Source of the DNA: Capnocytophaga sp. oral taxon 878
GTDB taxonomy: Bacteria; Bacteroidota; Bacteroidia; Flavobacteriales; Flavobacteriaceae
Direction of reading: 5' to 3'
NCBI RefSeq assembly: GCF_002999135.1
Contig: NZ_CP027229.1
Span: 2,898,158 to 2,962,157, forward strand
Length of the DNA stretch: 64,000 bases
The position numbers and the translations under genes were made by a program. This document shows positions 50,201 to 58,798 of the stretch, piece by piece; positions within the stretch are counted from its first letter, which is position 1, and every line of letters begins with the position of its first letter. The notes beneath the pieces are model-generated. The model saw only the letters and a program-made list of their open reading frames with translations, was not told the origin of the DNA and made no database searches.

Positions 50201-51457
50201 AAAACACATCATTATGATCCTAAAGGTTTTGAGGGTATTTATAAAGTATCAGACCAACGTGTATGGGAGATTAAAACTGCTTTACGTTCAAAGCTCTTGC
50301 GCCGTGTGGAACAAAAACTGCGTTTAGAAAAGAATACTCCTTATTTCTCGCCACGCCAGTTGGTAGAGATTAAAGAGAACTTGCGTGAAGATATTCTTAC
50401 TATAGGTTTTGCACGCCGTTTTGCTACCTATAAACGCGCGCACTTGCTCTTTACTAATATTGAGCGATTGGATAAGATAGTGAATAATCCTGAACGCCCA
50501 GTACAATTTATTTTTGCTGGTAAAGCACACCCAGCTGATAAGGCAGGACAAGATTTGATTAAGAATATTGTGGAAATATCGAAATTACCACAGTTTTTAG
50601 GTAAGATATTGTTCATTCCGAACTATGATATGGAGTTGGCACGCCATATGGTACAAGGGGTAGACGTATGGATGAATACACCTACACGTCCGCTTGAAGC
50701 TTCGGGAACCAGTGGAGAAAAGGCAGCGATGAATGGAACTATGCATTTTAGCGTACTTGATGGTTGGTGGGTAGAAGGATATAGAGAGGATGCGGGATGG
50801 GCATTGCCTATGGAACGCGCTTATGAAAGCCAACAGTACCAAGATGAGATGGATGCTGAGATGATTTATAACATCATTGAGGATGAGATAGCTCCTATAT
50901 TCTATGATAAGAATAAAGATGGTATTTCATCGCGCTGGTGTGCTCTTATCAAGAATACCATTGCTAAGGTAGCAGTAAACTTTACTACTACCCGTATGCT
51001 TACTGATTACGAAAAGCAATACTATTACCCAATGACTGAGCGTGTGACTAAGATTAAAGATAATCAGTTTGCTCTTGCTATTGAACTATCTGGCTGGAAA
51101 CGCAAAGTTACCCAAGAATGGGATAATATTAAGGTGGTAGACTTTAAAGTGCCAAATCGTAATGAACAGCTTATATCAATAGGTAAGACTTATAAAGGAG
51201 AGATTACACTAGATGTAGGAGACCTAAGTCCAGAAGATATAGGAGTAGAATTGGTAGTGGCTGAATATAAGGATGATAAGATGAAGGTGTTGTCGACAAC
51301 TGAATTTGCTTTGGCATACCATGAAGGTACACGAGGGACTTATCAGTTAGAGATAGCATCGGAATATCCGGGAGCGTTACAGTTGGCAATACGGATATTC
51401 CCTAAGAATGAACTTTTGCCTCACCGACAAGATTTTGCTTTGGTAAAATGGTTATAA
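47216..51457 (+). CDS. glgP: Glycogen synthase (GT3-like) / alpha-glucan phosphorylase (GT35) fusion
   Basis: About 1413 aa. The first ~550 residues look like a GT3-type glycogen synthase (F-E-T-S-W-E-V-C-N-K-V-G-G-I-H-T-V, then H-F-H-E-W and S-Y-Y-E-P-W-G-Y-T-P-L-E-S). The rest is an alpha-glucan phosphorylase (N-L-W-W-C-W-N-D-E, G-G-L-G-I-L-A-G-D, H-C-N-E-G-H-A-A-F, T-H-T-P-V-P-A-G-H-D). The pyridoxal-phosphate Lys should be in S-G-T-S-G-E-K-A-A-M-N-G (~1168). A protein that both builds and breaks alpha-glucan suggests control of storage polysaccharide in one chain. This fusion occurs in Bacteroidetes as I recall. Start chosen at M-S-S-K-K-K-L, downstream of the promoter. Confidence 0.9.
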   Translation: MSSKKKLNPDYVFETSWEVCNKVGGIHTVIATKAPSIVKEFRSKYILIGPDIWQHNENKEFVENADLFKSWRAKAATEGLRVRVGNWKIEGNPVVILVDFSHYISSKNEILRYYWDNYKLDSFNSSWDYVESVLFGYGVGRVIESFVKFNTASRENVICHFHEWMTGSGLLYIEDKMPKIGSVFTTHATVVGRSIAGNGYPLYNEMKHYNPEEMAYRFGVQHKHLLEKETAKVADCFTTVSEITAQEALHFLNRKTDIITPNGFENKILPAEKDFPKKRTEARERLVNVAQALLGQAVAATTKIVAISGRYEFHNKGIDAFIDALGALNRNPKNKKELLAYILIPTAHDAPNQGLLHNLVNPHQTVDNEQKHLTHILPDAYHDVIMTRIYEQQLFNRKEDKVKVIFCPSYLNGYDGVFNLSYYDLLMGLDSTVFPSYYEPWGYTPLESLAFRVPTITTTLAGFGKWVNDYYPEKQNAIQVIERNDSNYGDVVGAIVKDITALLDSKEAELEARRTTAGKVADIALWKNLVQYYIKSYELTLENIEDRVEKLPPIETEGVAYLEKSKVVNSPNWRSVIIHRAMPEALQPLEELAKNLWWCWNDEAYEVFKYIDKDKWIEVRKNPIALLDSISLKRYKELEQDNVFMRNLSKVYADFQEYMSKKAEMVSPSVSYFSMEYGLHSSLKIYSGGLGILAGDYLKEASDKATKITGVGLLYRYGYFTQKLSSAGNQEADYEAQDFSKIPVTPVTDETGKWVIVSIDLPGRTLYARVWRVDVGRIELYLLDTDFENNRDDDRSITHHLYGGDWENRLKQEMLLGLGGIKMLRKLGIDSDIYHCNEGHAAFIGLERLGEYIQNNNLAFSEAIEVVRASSLFTTHTPVPAGHDAFEEGLLRAYLNGYADKLHVSWEQILALGKINLENPHEKFSMSNLAANLSQEVNGVSWLHGEVSKDILKDLWPGYMPEELHISYVTNGVHQPTWTAGLWKEVENEVFGKDYKTHHYDPKGFEGIYKVSDQRVWEIKTALRSKLLRRVEQKLRLEKNTPYFSPRQLVEIKENLREDILTIGFARRFATYKRAHLLFTNIERLDKIVNNPERPVQFIFAGKAHPADKAGQDLIKNIVEISKLPQFLGKILFIPNYDMELARHMVQGVDVWMNTPTRPLEASGTSGEKAAMNGTMHFSVLDGWWVEGYREDAGWALPMERAYESQQYQDEMDAEMIYNIIEDEIAPIFYDKNKDGISSRWCALIKNTIAKVAVNFTTTRMLTDYEKQYYYPMTERVTKIKDNQFALAIELSGWKRKVTQEWDNIKVVDFKVPNRNEQLISIGKTYKGEITLDVGDLSPEDIGVELVVAEYKDDKMKVLSTTEFALAYHEGTRGTYQLEIASEYPGALQLAIRIFPKNELLPHRQDFALVKWL

Positions 51458-51610
51458 TTTTTCTGAAGAGCAATAAAGTAGTAAAATAAGTATAAAAAAG
51501 CAAATGAGGTAAATGGTTGATAATCAATAGTTAATAAACTTATTTTTTGTTAGGCATTAAATTTAACAAAAAAAAAATGTTTTAAAATTTAAACGTATCA
51601 AAATATTGCC

Positions 51611-51618
51611 TATATTTG
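51611..51618 (+). promoter_or_regulatory. -7 element for the ompA-type gene
   Basis: TATATTTG followed by a 39-bp leader; the -33 TTG is weak. Confidence 0.55.
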
Positions 51619-51656
51619 CACCAAAATTAAAATAGTAATCAAATTCATTTTTAAGT

Positions 51657-53021
51657 ATGAAGAAAATCAAAGTAACTTTATTTGCTTTGGCTGCTGCTTT
51701 TACAGTAGGAGCACAAGCACAAGATGAAAACAATCCTTGGCAAATAGGATTTGGAGTAAATTCCGTTGATATCCGTACTCCAATGGATTTTGGAGATGTT
51801 ATTAAAGACTGGGGAGGGCCAAGTGATATCAACATTCTTCCTGCAGTATCTCGTCTTTCAGTAGGTAGATACATAGGGAAAGGTTTTTCTGCTGAACTTT
51901 CAGGGTCATTGAACAAAATCGAGAAAGGTTTTGGTTATAATAAAGATCTTGATAACAAAGTAGATCAGTCTTTTTGGGCTGTTAACTTAGCCGTTCAATA
52001 CCACTTAAATAACTTGTGGAGTGGAGCAAGATGGTTTGATCCTTATGCTCAAGTAGGTGGAGGTTATGCTGCTATTGATAATGCTGGTAAACTTCGTACT
52101 CTTGCAGGAGGTGGTATTAACTTTTGGTTTACCGATAATATCGGTATTAACTTGCAAACAGCTTACCACCCAACAATGAAGTCTAAATCAGAAGAAAATT
52201 ACTTCCAACATGCTTTGGGTATCGCTATCAAATTTGGAAAGCAAGATAAAGATGGTGATGGTGTAGCTGATAAAGATGATGCTTGTCCAGATGTAGCTGG
52301 AGATCCTAAACTTAATGGTTGCCCTGATAAAGATGGTGACGGTATTGCTGATGAACAAGATGCTTGTCCAGAAGAAGCTGGTCTTCCTCAATTTAATGGT
52401 TGCCCTGATACTGATGGTGATGGTGTAGCTGATAAAGATGATGAGTGCCCTGAAGTAGCTGGATTAAAAGAATTTAAAGGTTGCCCTGATACTGATGGTG
52501 ATGGTGTAGCAGATAAAGATGACAAATGTCCAGATGTAAAAGGTCCTAAAGAAAACAATGGTTGCCCTTGGCCAGATCGTGATGGTGATGGTGTTCTTGA
52601 TAAAGACGACGAATGCGTTGATAAACCAGGTCCTGTTTCAAACAATGGTTGCCCTGAAGTAACTCAAGACGTTCAAAAGAAATTGAATGACTTTGCAAAA
52701 ACTATCTTGTTTGACCTTGGTAAAGCTACTATCCGTCCTGAATCAGCTACTGTATTAAACAACATCGTTGAAGTGTTAAATGAGTATAAAAATGCTAAAT
52801 TTGATGTTGAAGGACACACTGATAGCACTGGTAACAAAGCTAAAAACCAAAAACTTTCTGAAGAAAGAGCTAACTCTGTTAAAGTTTATCTTGTAGATAA
52901 AGGTATCAACCCAGCTCGTCTTTCTGCTAAAGGTTATGGTCCAGATAAACCAATTGCATCTAACAAGACTAAAAAAGGTAGAGATCTTAACCGTCGTGTT
53001 GAAATCAACTTGGTAAAATAG
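51657..53021 (+). CDS. OmpA-family outer membrane protein with TSP3 repeats
   Basis: 454 aa. A signal peptide (cleaved near A-Q-A-Q) is followed by an N-terminal barrel-like domain (~25-190). About five thrombospondin type-3 calcium-binding repeats follow (~195-335, D-x-D-G-D-G-x-x-D-x-x-D-x-C-P pattern). The C-terminal OmpA peptidoglycan-binding domain ([18 protein letters not shown]) closes it. The protein ties the outer membrane to the wall. Codon bias toward a few codons (GAT, GGT, AAA, GCT) suggests high expression. A strong terminator follows. Confidence 0.92.
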   Translation: MKKIKVTLFALAAAFTVGAQAQDENNPWQIGFGVNSVDIRTPMDFGDVIKDWGGPSDINILPAVSRLSVGRYIGKGFSAELSGSLNKIEKGFGYNKDLDNKVDQSFWAVNLAVQYHLNNLWSGARWFDPYAQVGGGYAAIDNAGKLRTLAGGGINFWFTDNIGINLQTAYHPTMKSKSEENYFQHALGIAIKFGKQDKDGDGVADKDDACPDVAGDPKLNGCPDKDGDGIADEQDACPEEAGLPQFNGCPDTDGDGVADKDDECPEVAGLKEFKGCPDTDGDGVADKDDKCPDVKGPKENNGCPWPDRDGDGVLDKDDECVDKPGPVSNNGCPEVTQDVQKKLNDFAKTILFDLGKATIRPESATVLNNIVEVLNEYKNAKFDVEGHTDSTGNKAKNQKLSEERANSVKVYLVDKGINPARLSAKGYGPDKPIASNKTKKGRDLNRRVEINLVK

Positions 53022-53054
53022 TTTGAAATAAAGTGTTTTCATCTCTATAAAAAG

Positions 53055-53085
53055 AAAAAGAGGCTGCCAATGGTAGCCTCTTTTT
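53055..53085 (+). terminator. Terminator after the OmpA-family gene
   Basis: An 11-bp stem AAAAAGAGGCT/AGCCTCTTTTT with a 9-nt loop and T run. Confidence 0.88.
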
Positions 53086-53110
53086 AATTGTTAACTTTTA
53101 ATTTTTTACT

Positions 53111-54901
53111 ATGGTTTCTATTGAAATTCAATTACAAACTTTGCCTATAAATGCTGGTGTGTATCAGTTTTATGATGCTGATGATAAACTTATTTATGTA
53201 GGGAAGGCTGTGAATCTTAAAAAGAGAGTTTCTTCATACTTTCAAAAAGAACATGATAATGCTAAAACACGTGTTTTAGTAAGAAAGATTATGCGTATTG
53301 AACATATAGTGGTAGCAACAGAAAGTGATGCCTTACTATTAGAAAACAATCTTATTAAAAAGTATCAACCTCGTTATAATATACTATTAAAAGATGATAA
53401 GAGCTATCCGTGGATATGTGTTAAAAAAGAACGTTTTCCACGAGTCTTCTTAACTAGACGTATGATAAAAGATGGTTCTCTGTACTTTGGCCCATATACA
53501 AGTATGAGAACAGTCCATACATTATTAGATCTTTTTAAGGAGCTTTTTCCTTTACGCACATGTAGTTATGATCTTTCATTTCAAAATGTGCAAAATCATA
53601 AGTTCAAAGTGTGCTTGGAATATCATTTAAAAAATTGTAAAGGACCTTGTGAAGACTTTCAAACAGAGGAAGACTATAATGAGAATATTAAACAAATAGT
53701 AGAGATATTAAAAGGCAACTTTAAAGAGACCGTAAGACGTTTTAAAGATAAAATGTTAGCTCTTGCTGGAGAATTGCGATTTGAGGAAGCTCAAATAGTA
53801 AAAGAAAAATTAGAAGTATTGGAAAAATATCAAGCAAAATCATCTATTGTGAGTAGTAAGATTAACAATGTAGATGTCTTCTCTATTGTGTCAGATGAGG
53901 AGTATGCTTATGTGAACTTCCTGCAAGTAGCTTATGGAGCTATTGTTAGGGCTCATACTATTGAAATTAAAAAGAAATTAGAAGAAACCGACCGTGAACT
54001 GCTGGAATATGCCATTGTTGATATTAGGGAAAGATTTTTTTCTACTTCTAAAGAAATTATAGTACCTTTTGAAGTAACTCTTGCTGAAAATCTTTTGATG
54101 ACAATTCCTAAATTGGGTGAAAAGAAACAGTTATTAGAACTATCAGAACGAAATGCAAAACATTTTAGGCAAGATAGGTTCAAGCAGGAAAAAATATTAG
54201 ATCCTGAACGACATACCAACCGTATTCTTACCCAAATGCAACGTGATTTGCACTTGTCAGTGCCACCAGTGCATATTGAGTGTTTTGATAATTCAAATAT
54301 TCAGGGCACTAATCCCGTATCAGCATGTGTAGTATTCAAAAATGCTAAGCCAAGCAAGAAAGATTACAGACATTTTAATGTGAAAACTGTAGAGGGGCCT
54401 AATGATTTTGCTTCAATGGAGGAAGCTGTTTTTAGGCGTTACCGTCGCTTGTTAGATGAAGGACAGCCTCTACCACAACTTATTGTTATTGATGGGGGTA
54501 AAGGGCAACTCTCATCAGCACTAAAAGCGTTGGAACAGCTACAACTCAGAGGCAAAATAGCTATCATCAGTATTGCAGAGCGCTTGGAAGAAATCTATTT
54601 TCCTGAAGATAGCATCCCTCTTTATTTAGATAAACGTTCCGAAACATTACGTATTATACAGCAGTTACGTGATGAAGCGCACCGCTTTGGAATTACCTTC
54701 CACCGCCAAAAACGCAGTAAGAGTGCCATAGTATCGGAACTTGATGGAGTTGAAGGTATTGGAGCCAAAACTAAAGAAACGCTATTACAGCATTTTAAGT
54801 CAGTAAAACGCATTCGTGAAGCCTCAGAAGATGAATTAGTAAAAGCTGTAGGTTTTAGAGGGAAAAAAGTATATGAATATTTTTCTTTACTCAAAAAATA
54901 G
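53111..54901 (+). CDS. uvrC: Excinuclease ABC subunit C
   Basis: 596 aa, full length. UvrC makes both incisions in nucleotide-excision repair. Order: N-terminal GIY-YIG nuclease (A-G-V-Y-Q-F and L-I-Y-V-G-K-A, ~14-35), Cys-rich region (C-L-E-Y-H-L-K-N-C-K-G-P-C), UVR domain (R-F-E-E-A-Q-I-V-K-E-K-L, ~222), RNase H-like endonuclease domain (E-C-F-D-N-S-N-I-Q-G, ~395; I-V-I-D-G-G-K-G-Q-L), and terminal helix-hairpin-helix (V-E-G-I-G-A-K-T-K). uvrA lies at the other end of the window; uvrB is not seen. Confidence 0.97.
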   Translation: MVSIEIQLQTLPINAGVYQFYDADDKLIYVGKAVNLKKRVSSYFQKEHDNAKTRVLVRKIMRIEHIVVATESDALLLENNLIKKYQPRYNILLKDDKSYPWICVKKERFPRVFLTRRMIKDGSLYFGPYTSMRTVHTLLDLFKELFPLRTCSYDLSFQNVQNHKFKVCLEYHLKNCKGPCEDFQTEEDYNENIKQIVEILKGNFKETVRRFKDKMLALAGELRFEEAQIVKEKLEVLEKYQAKSSIVSSKINNVDVFSIVSDEEYAYVNFLQVAYGAIVRAHTIEIKKKLEETDRELLEYAIVDIRERFFSTSKEIIVPFEVTLAENLLMTIPKLGEKKQLLELSERNAKHFRQDRFKQEKILDPERHTNRILTQMQRDLHLSVPPVHIECFDNSNIQGTNPVSACVVFKNAKPSKKDYRHFNVKTVEGPNDFASMEEAVFRRYRRLLDEGQPLPQLIVIDGGKGQLSSALKALEQLQLRGKIAIISIAERLEEIYFPEDSIPLYLDKRSETLRIIQQLRDEAHRFGITFHRQKRSKSAIVSELDGVEGIGAKTKETLLQHFKSVKRIREASEDELVKAVGFRGKKVYEYFSLLKK

Positions 54902-54916
54902 CAATTATCAACTAAC

Positions 54917-54954
54917 AAAAAAGGCTGCTCAATCAATGTTGAGCAGCCTTTTTT
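54917..54954. terminator. Bidirectional terminator between uvrC and folA
   Basis: A perfect 16-bp stem (AAAAAAGGCTGCTCAA and its complement) with a 6-nt loop; T runs on both strands. Confidence 0.9.
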
Positions 54955-54959
54955 GTATC

Positions 54960-55454
54960 TTATTTTTTCCTTATATATGTTTCAAAACTAAAAGCATACA
55001 GGTGTTTCTCATCCTTAGGATGAAGTAGACTATTGGTTAATTGCCATTCCAAAGATGATATTTCTGGAAAAAATACATCTGCCTGCTCAAAAGAGTGGTG
55101 CACACGTGTAAGTTCTATTTTATCAGCCAAAGGCATTGCTTGTGCATAAATCTCACCACCTCCTATAATATAAGGGTTTTGGTCAGTTCTTAGCGCAAGG
55201 TCAATAGCAGCATTAAGGGTACTCACTACCGCTACCTCTTCAGTCGCAGGGTAGTTCATTTGCCGCGTGATTACGATATGTTTTCGGTGTGGCAAAGGCT
55301 TAGGAAAGGTCTCAAAAGTCTTCCGTCCCATAATGATGCAATGTCCCGTAGTAAGGGCTTTAAAATGCTTAAAATCATCAGGGAGGTGCCATAAAAGACT
55401 ACTACCTTTCCCTATGGCATTATCCGTAGCAGCAGCAGCTATAAGGGTCAGCAT
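54960..55454 (-). CDS. folA: Dihydrofolate reductase
   Basis: 164 aa, standard length. NADPH-dependent reduction of dihydrofolate to tetrahydrofolate. Seen: A-A-A-A-T-D-N-A-I-G-K-G, L-L-W-H-L-P-D-D-F-K-H-F with the catalytic Asp, I-M-G-R-K-T-F-E-T-F and V-I-G-G-G-E-I-Y-A-Q. It is the second gene of a leftward pair with the 2TM gene upstream (gap 9 bp). Confidence 0.96.
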   Translation of the reverse strand: MLTLIAAAATDNAIGKGSSLLWHLPDDFKHFKALTTGHCIIMGRKTFETFPKPLPHRKHIVITRQMNYPATEEVAVVSTLNAAIDLALRTDQNPYIIGGGEIYAQAMPLADKIELTRVHHSFEQADVFFPEISSLEWQLTNSLLHPKDEKHLYAFSFETYIRKK

Positions 55455-55463
55455 AGTAAAGGT

Positions 55464-55865
55464 TTAGGCGTTAGTGGTTATCTCAGCCGAGGTTAAATCT
55501 TTCTTGGCTTGTTCTTTTTGTAACTGAAATTCTTTTTCTACTGCCGCTTCCATTTTGATGAGGCGTTGTTGTTGTATTTGAATCAACCTTTGGCGTTGTT
55601 TCTCTTGCCATTCTTTCCCCAAAAACCTATCAAATACAAAAACATTCATAGCGTGACAGCACCATAAAAACAGCCATAATAAGCTAGCCCACAAGTACCA
55701 ATCATATTGCGGGGCAAAGTTCAGTAATTTGTTAGCTACATAAAAGAAAATGCATCCTAAAACAAATACACAAAAGTGAATATATAGCAATCGCTTGCGT
55801 CTTAGATATGTTTCAGCAGTCTTGAATAGTTGGTATTGTTCTTGTGATAATTGAGTATTTTCCAT
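55464..55865 (-). CDS. 2TM-domain membrane protein
   Basis: 133 aa. Two hydrophobic helices (~25-46 and ~56-76) are separated by a short hydrophilic loop. The second helix leads into F-D-R-F-L-G-K-E-W, the tail seen in 2TM-domain (Pfam-type) proteins. The C-terminal ~45 residues are a Gln/Lys/Glu-rich helix likely to form a coiled coil in the cytoplasm. Function of the family is unknown, although such domains also occur on histidine kinases. It heads a unit with folA and has an ideal promoter 22 bp upstream. Confidence 0.85.
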   Translation of the reverse strand: MENTQLSQEQYQLFKTAETYLRRKRLLYIHFCVFVLGCIFFYVANKLLNFAPQYDWYLWASLLWLFLWCCHAMNVFVFDRFLGKEWQEKQRQRLIQIQQQRLIKMEAAVEKEFQLQKEQAKKDLTSAEITTNA

Positions 55866-55886
55866 TTCTAATAGGTTTTATGGCGG

Positions 55887-55916
55887 CAAAGGTATAAAAT
55901 AATTTCCAATTAGCAA
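55887..55916 (-). promoter_or_regulatory. Promoter of the 2TM-folA pair
   Basis: On the minus strand TTG (55916-55914), exactly 19 bp, TACCTTTG (55894-55887). Confidence 0.7.
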
Positions 55917-55994
55917 TTAACAGCCAATAATTAATTAAGCAACTATTTCCCTCCCCCAAAACTCTCATCTCTTTCCTATTACCCAAAAATGAAG

Positions 55995-56281
55995 AATCTT
56001 CACCCTTTTCTCATTTTTATTGCCAATATCTCAAAAACACCCTCCCTCATACTCTTACCTCTTATCTTTTACTTCTTGCCTGATAATCAGCTCATTCTTC
56101 CATCATCATCCCCCCAAGCACCCTATAGCTATACCCTAAGATGAACGAACCTATAACGAACTATAAACGAACTGTAAACGAAGGATAAACATTACCTCCC
56201 TGATTATCAACCCTTTCAACCCCCAACCCTTTCTTTGCCAAATTCGCAACAAAATCCACAAAACATTACATTTTTCTCATC
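55995..56281 (-). repeat. ~290-bp dispersed intergenic element, copy D, with 11-bp array
   Basis: Inverted copy of the element at 37397-37694. It contains four 11-bp units read on the minus strand (56144-56187) and a loose TTACCTCTTATC repeat (56062-56080). It occupies the centre of the 696-bp gap between the 2TM gene and the TonB receptor. The remaining parts of this gap hold promoters and the riboswitch. Confidence 0.7.
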
Positions 56282-56342
56282 TCCCTTACCCTCCTATTTC
56301 TCCCCTTCACACTTCCCTCTATAAAAAAATGTTAATTATTTA

Positions 56343-56372
56343 TTGCCAGTTTAGAAAAAGTTCGTACTTTTG
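56343..56372 (+). promoter_or_regulatory. Promoter of the riboswitch-TonB receptor transcript
   Basis: TTG at 56343-56345, exactly 19 bp, TACTTTTG at 56365-56372; transcription would begin ~56379, just before the riboswitch. Confidence 0.75.
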
Positions 56373-56382
56373 CCGCCGTCTC

Positions 56383-56452
56383 ATAAGGGGTGCTGTAAAA
56401 AGCTGAGATTATACCCATAGAACTTGAGCGGGTAATGCCGCAAAAGGATTGA
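56383..56452 (+). promoter_or_regulatory. TPP (thiamin pyrophosphate) riboswitch
   Basis: THI-box core is present in order: GGGGTGC (56387), GCTGAGAT (56402), ATACCC (56411), GAACTTGAGCGGGTAATGCC (56420, consensus GAACCTGATC-GGATAATGCC), then AAAAGGATT. The P1 ends are short, so the limits are approximate. It senses thiamin pyrophosphate and should switch the receptor gene off when thiamin is plentiful. Confidence 0.88.
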
Positions 56453-56464
56453 AACTAAGCATTG

Positions 56465-56508
56465 GCTTGTTTTTGCTTTTGGGTAGCAAGAACAGGCTAT
56501 TTTTTTTT
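56465..56508 (+). terminator. Riboswitch-controlled intrinsic terminator
   Basis: A 13-bp stem GCTTGTTTTTGCT/AGCAAGAACAGGC (two G-U pairs), a 7-nt loop, and TATTTTTTTT. It starts 12 nt after the riboswitch core and stands 54 bp before the receptor start, so the expression platform is transcriptional. Confidence 0.82.
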
Positions 56509-56561
56509 AGTAACCACACCAAATAATCACCTCTTTTATTTGTGAAAAAACATTTTATCTA

Positions 56562-58727
56562 ATGAAAAATGTACTTCTGTACACTACGCTATGCCTCACA
56601 ACTGGAGCCGTAGCGCAACAACTTCAATCACCTGCCGATACCACCAAAACCATTCAGCTAGACGAGGTACTCGTTTCGGCAGTAAGGGCAACCAACAAAG
56701 TCCCTATTACTTTCTCCAACCTCTCAAAGGAAGAAATCAAAAAAAAGAACTTCGGGCAGCAAATACCACTCCTGCTCAACCTCTTGCCCAACGTAGTTTC
56801 ATACTCCGAAGATGGCTCCGGTTTCGGCAATACCGCAATGTACATACGCGGCTCCGATACCTATCGTACCAACGTAACCATCAATGGCGTACCTATTAAC
56901 GACAGCGAGTCGCAAGGCGTCTTCTGGTACAACCTGTCCGATTTAGCAGCATCTGCCCAAAGTATCCAGCTCCAAAGAGGCGTAGGTACCTCCTCCAATG
57001 GCGCAGGAGCCTTCGGCGCAAGCATCAACGTCCTTACCGATGCCATCCAAGAGCGCCCTATGGGTGAAATAGCCAACTTCTACGGCAGCTATAACACCCA
57101 CAAGCACAGCATTAGGCTCTCTACAGGCAAAATCAATGACCGTTTTGAACTCAGCGGCCGCTTCTCAGTTATCAAAAGCGATGGCTACCGTGATAGAGCC
57201 TCTTCCGATCTCAAATCCTACTTCCTACAAGGCACCTACAATTATGAAGGTACCCTTATCAAAGCACTCGTTTTTGGCGGAAAAGAACACACCTACCTCA
57301 CTTATTTAGGCTTAGATAAAGCCACCCTAGAAAATAACAGACGCTACAACCCCGCAGGTGAGTACACCGACAGAAACGGTAACAAACGCTTCTATGATAA
57401 CCAAACAGATAACTACCAGCAAGACCACGCACAATTACACTGGTCACAACACTGGAGCCCCGAGTGGAAAACTCAGCTATCATTCCACTACACCAAAGGC
57501 AAAGGATATTGGGAAACCTATGAAAATGAAGCAGAAAAATATTCTAAAATAGGGCTGCCTAAAGAGTTAGACGCCAACGGCAAAGAAAAGAAAACCACCT
57601 TCATCCATCAGCAAGCCTTAGACAACGATTTTTGGGGAACAACCTTCTCAGCCAATTACCAAAAAGAAGCCCTTGATTTCACCTTCGGCGGCGCACTTAA
57701 CCGTTATGAAGGAGCTCACTTCAAAGAACTACTTTGGGCAGAAGCAATCTTACCCGTATATAAAAACAGATACAAATACGAAGGACTAAATCGTAAGGAA
57801 GAAGCATCAGGCTACGCCAAACTCACCTACAAAGTAGCCCCCCAATGGAGCCTCTTTGCCGATGTACAATTGCGTAACGTAAGCTATAAGTCAGCAGCAC
57901 AAAAAGTAGATGAGTCACTCACAGCCTTCAATCCCAAAGCAGGTATAACCTATGCACCCAATGCATATAATGATATCTACTTCTCCTATGCACGAGCTAC
58001 CAAAGAGCCCAATAGGTCAGACTATAAAAGCTATAATAATGCCCTTTATGAATATCCCAATACACCCAAACCAGTAGCCGAAAAGCTAAACGATTTCGAA
58101 CTCGGCTGGCGTTACCACACCAATAAAGTAACCCTTAATCTTAACGGTTATTATATGGGCTATAAAGATCAGTTAGTACTCACAGGCCGTTATAACGATA
58201 CCGGATATCCCATCCGTGAAAATGTAGAAAAAAGCTACCGCACAGGTATCGAGCTCGACGCAACCGTAAAACTATCCGATAAGTGGTTATGGCAGCCAGC
58301 CATAGCTTTCAGCCGCAATATCAATAAAAACTATCAAGGCACCGATCCCGGCTTAGCTACCAGTACACTTAGCCTAGGAGATACACCTATTTCCTATTCA
58401 CCCAATACAGTAATAGGTAATACAATAAGCTTTATGCCTATTGAAAGTTTTCAAATAAGCCTTATATCCAAATACGTAGGCAAACAATATGTTGATAATA
58501 CAGGCCGAGATTTAGCCAAACTAGATCCCTACTTTGTAAACGACCTTAGCTTAGCCTACGAATGGAAGCCTAAACACACCTTCCAATCAGTATTATTCAC
58601 CCTCACAGGATATAATATTTTAAACGCCAAATACACACCCTACGGTACTAACTTTTATGGAGGCGGAGTGTCCTACATTCCAGCTGCCGAAGCCAATTAC
58701 CTAGCCGGCATAACCCTTACTTTTTAG
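56562..58727 (+). CDS. TonB-dependent outer membrane receptor, probable thiamin uptake
   Basis: 721 aa. Signal peptide (M-K-N-V-L-L-Y, to V-A-Q-Q), a TonB-box-like region (Q-L-D-E-V-L-V-S-A), plug domain (~40-160: V-V-S-Y-S-E-D-G-S-G-F-G-N-T, M-Y-I-R-G-S-D-T-Y-R-T-N-V, I-N-V-L-T) and a 22-strand barrel ending in L-A-G-I-T-L-T-F with terminal Phe. There is no carboxypeptidase-like N-terminal domain, unlike SusC. Control by the TPP riboswitch indicates the substrate is thiamin, its phosphate or a precursor. No inner-membrane thiamin transporter is adjacent; after its terminator the next gene is on the other strand. Confidence 0.92.
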   Translation: MKNVLLYTTLCLTTGAVAQQLQSPADTTKTIQLDEVLVSAVRATNKVPITFSNLSKEEIKKKNFGQQIPLLLNLLPNVVSYSEDGSGFGNTAMYIRGSDTYRTNVTINGVPINDSESQGVFWYNLSDLAASAQSIQLQRGVGTSSNGAGAFGASINVLTDAIQERPMGEIANFYGSYNTHKHSIRLSTGKINDRFELSGRFSVIKSDGYRDRASSDLKSYFLQGTYNYEGTLIKALVFGGKEHTYLTYLGLDKATLENNRRYNPAGEYTDRNGNKRFYDNQTDNYQQDHAQLHWSQHWSPEWKTQLSFHYTKGKGYWETYENEAEKYSKIGLPKELDANGKEKKTTFIHQQALDNDFWGTTFSANYQKEALDFTFGGALNRYEGAHFKELLWAEAILPVYKNRYKYEGLNRKEEASGYAKLTYKVAPQWSLFADVQLRNVSYKSAAQKVDESLTAFNPKAGITYAPNAYNDIYFSYARATKEPNRSDYKSYNNALYEYPNTPKPVAEKLNDFELGWRYHTNKVTLNLNGYYMGYKDQLVLTGRYNDTGYPIRENVEKSYRTGIELDATVKLSDKWLWQPAIAFSRNINKNYQGTDPGLATSTLSLGDTPISYSPNTVIGNTISFMPIESFQISLISKYVGKQYVDNTGRDLAKLDPYFVNDLSLAYEWKPKHTFQSVLFTLTGYNILNAKYTPYGTNFYGGGVSYIPAAEANYLAGITLTF

Positions 58728-58741
58728 GCAAATAAGGCACA

Positions 58742-58783
58742 AAAAAAGAGGTAAGAGAACCTTAGTTCTCTTACCTCTTTTTT
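58742..58783. terminator. Terminator after the TonB receptor
   Basis: A perfect 19-bp stem with a CTTA loop; A and T runs flank both sides, so it also serves the convergent parC-type gene. Confidence 0.9.
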
Positions 58784-58798
58784 ATTGTTTTAAAACTC

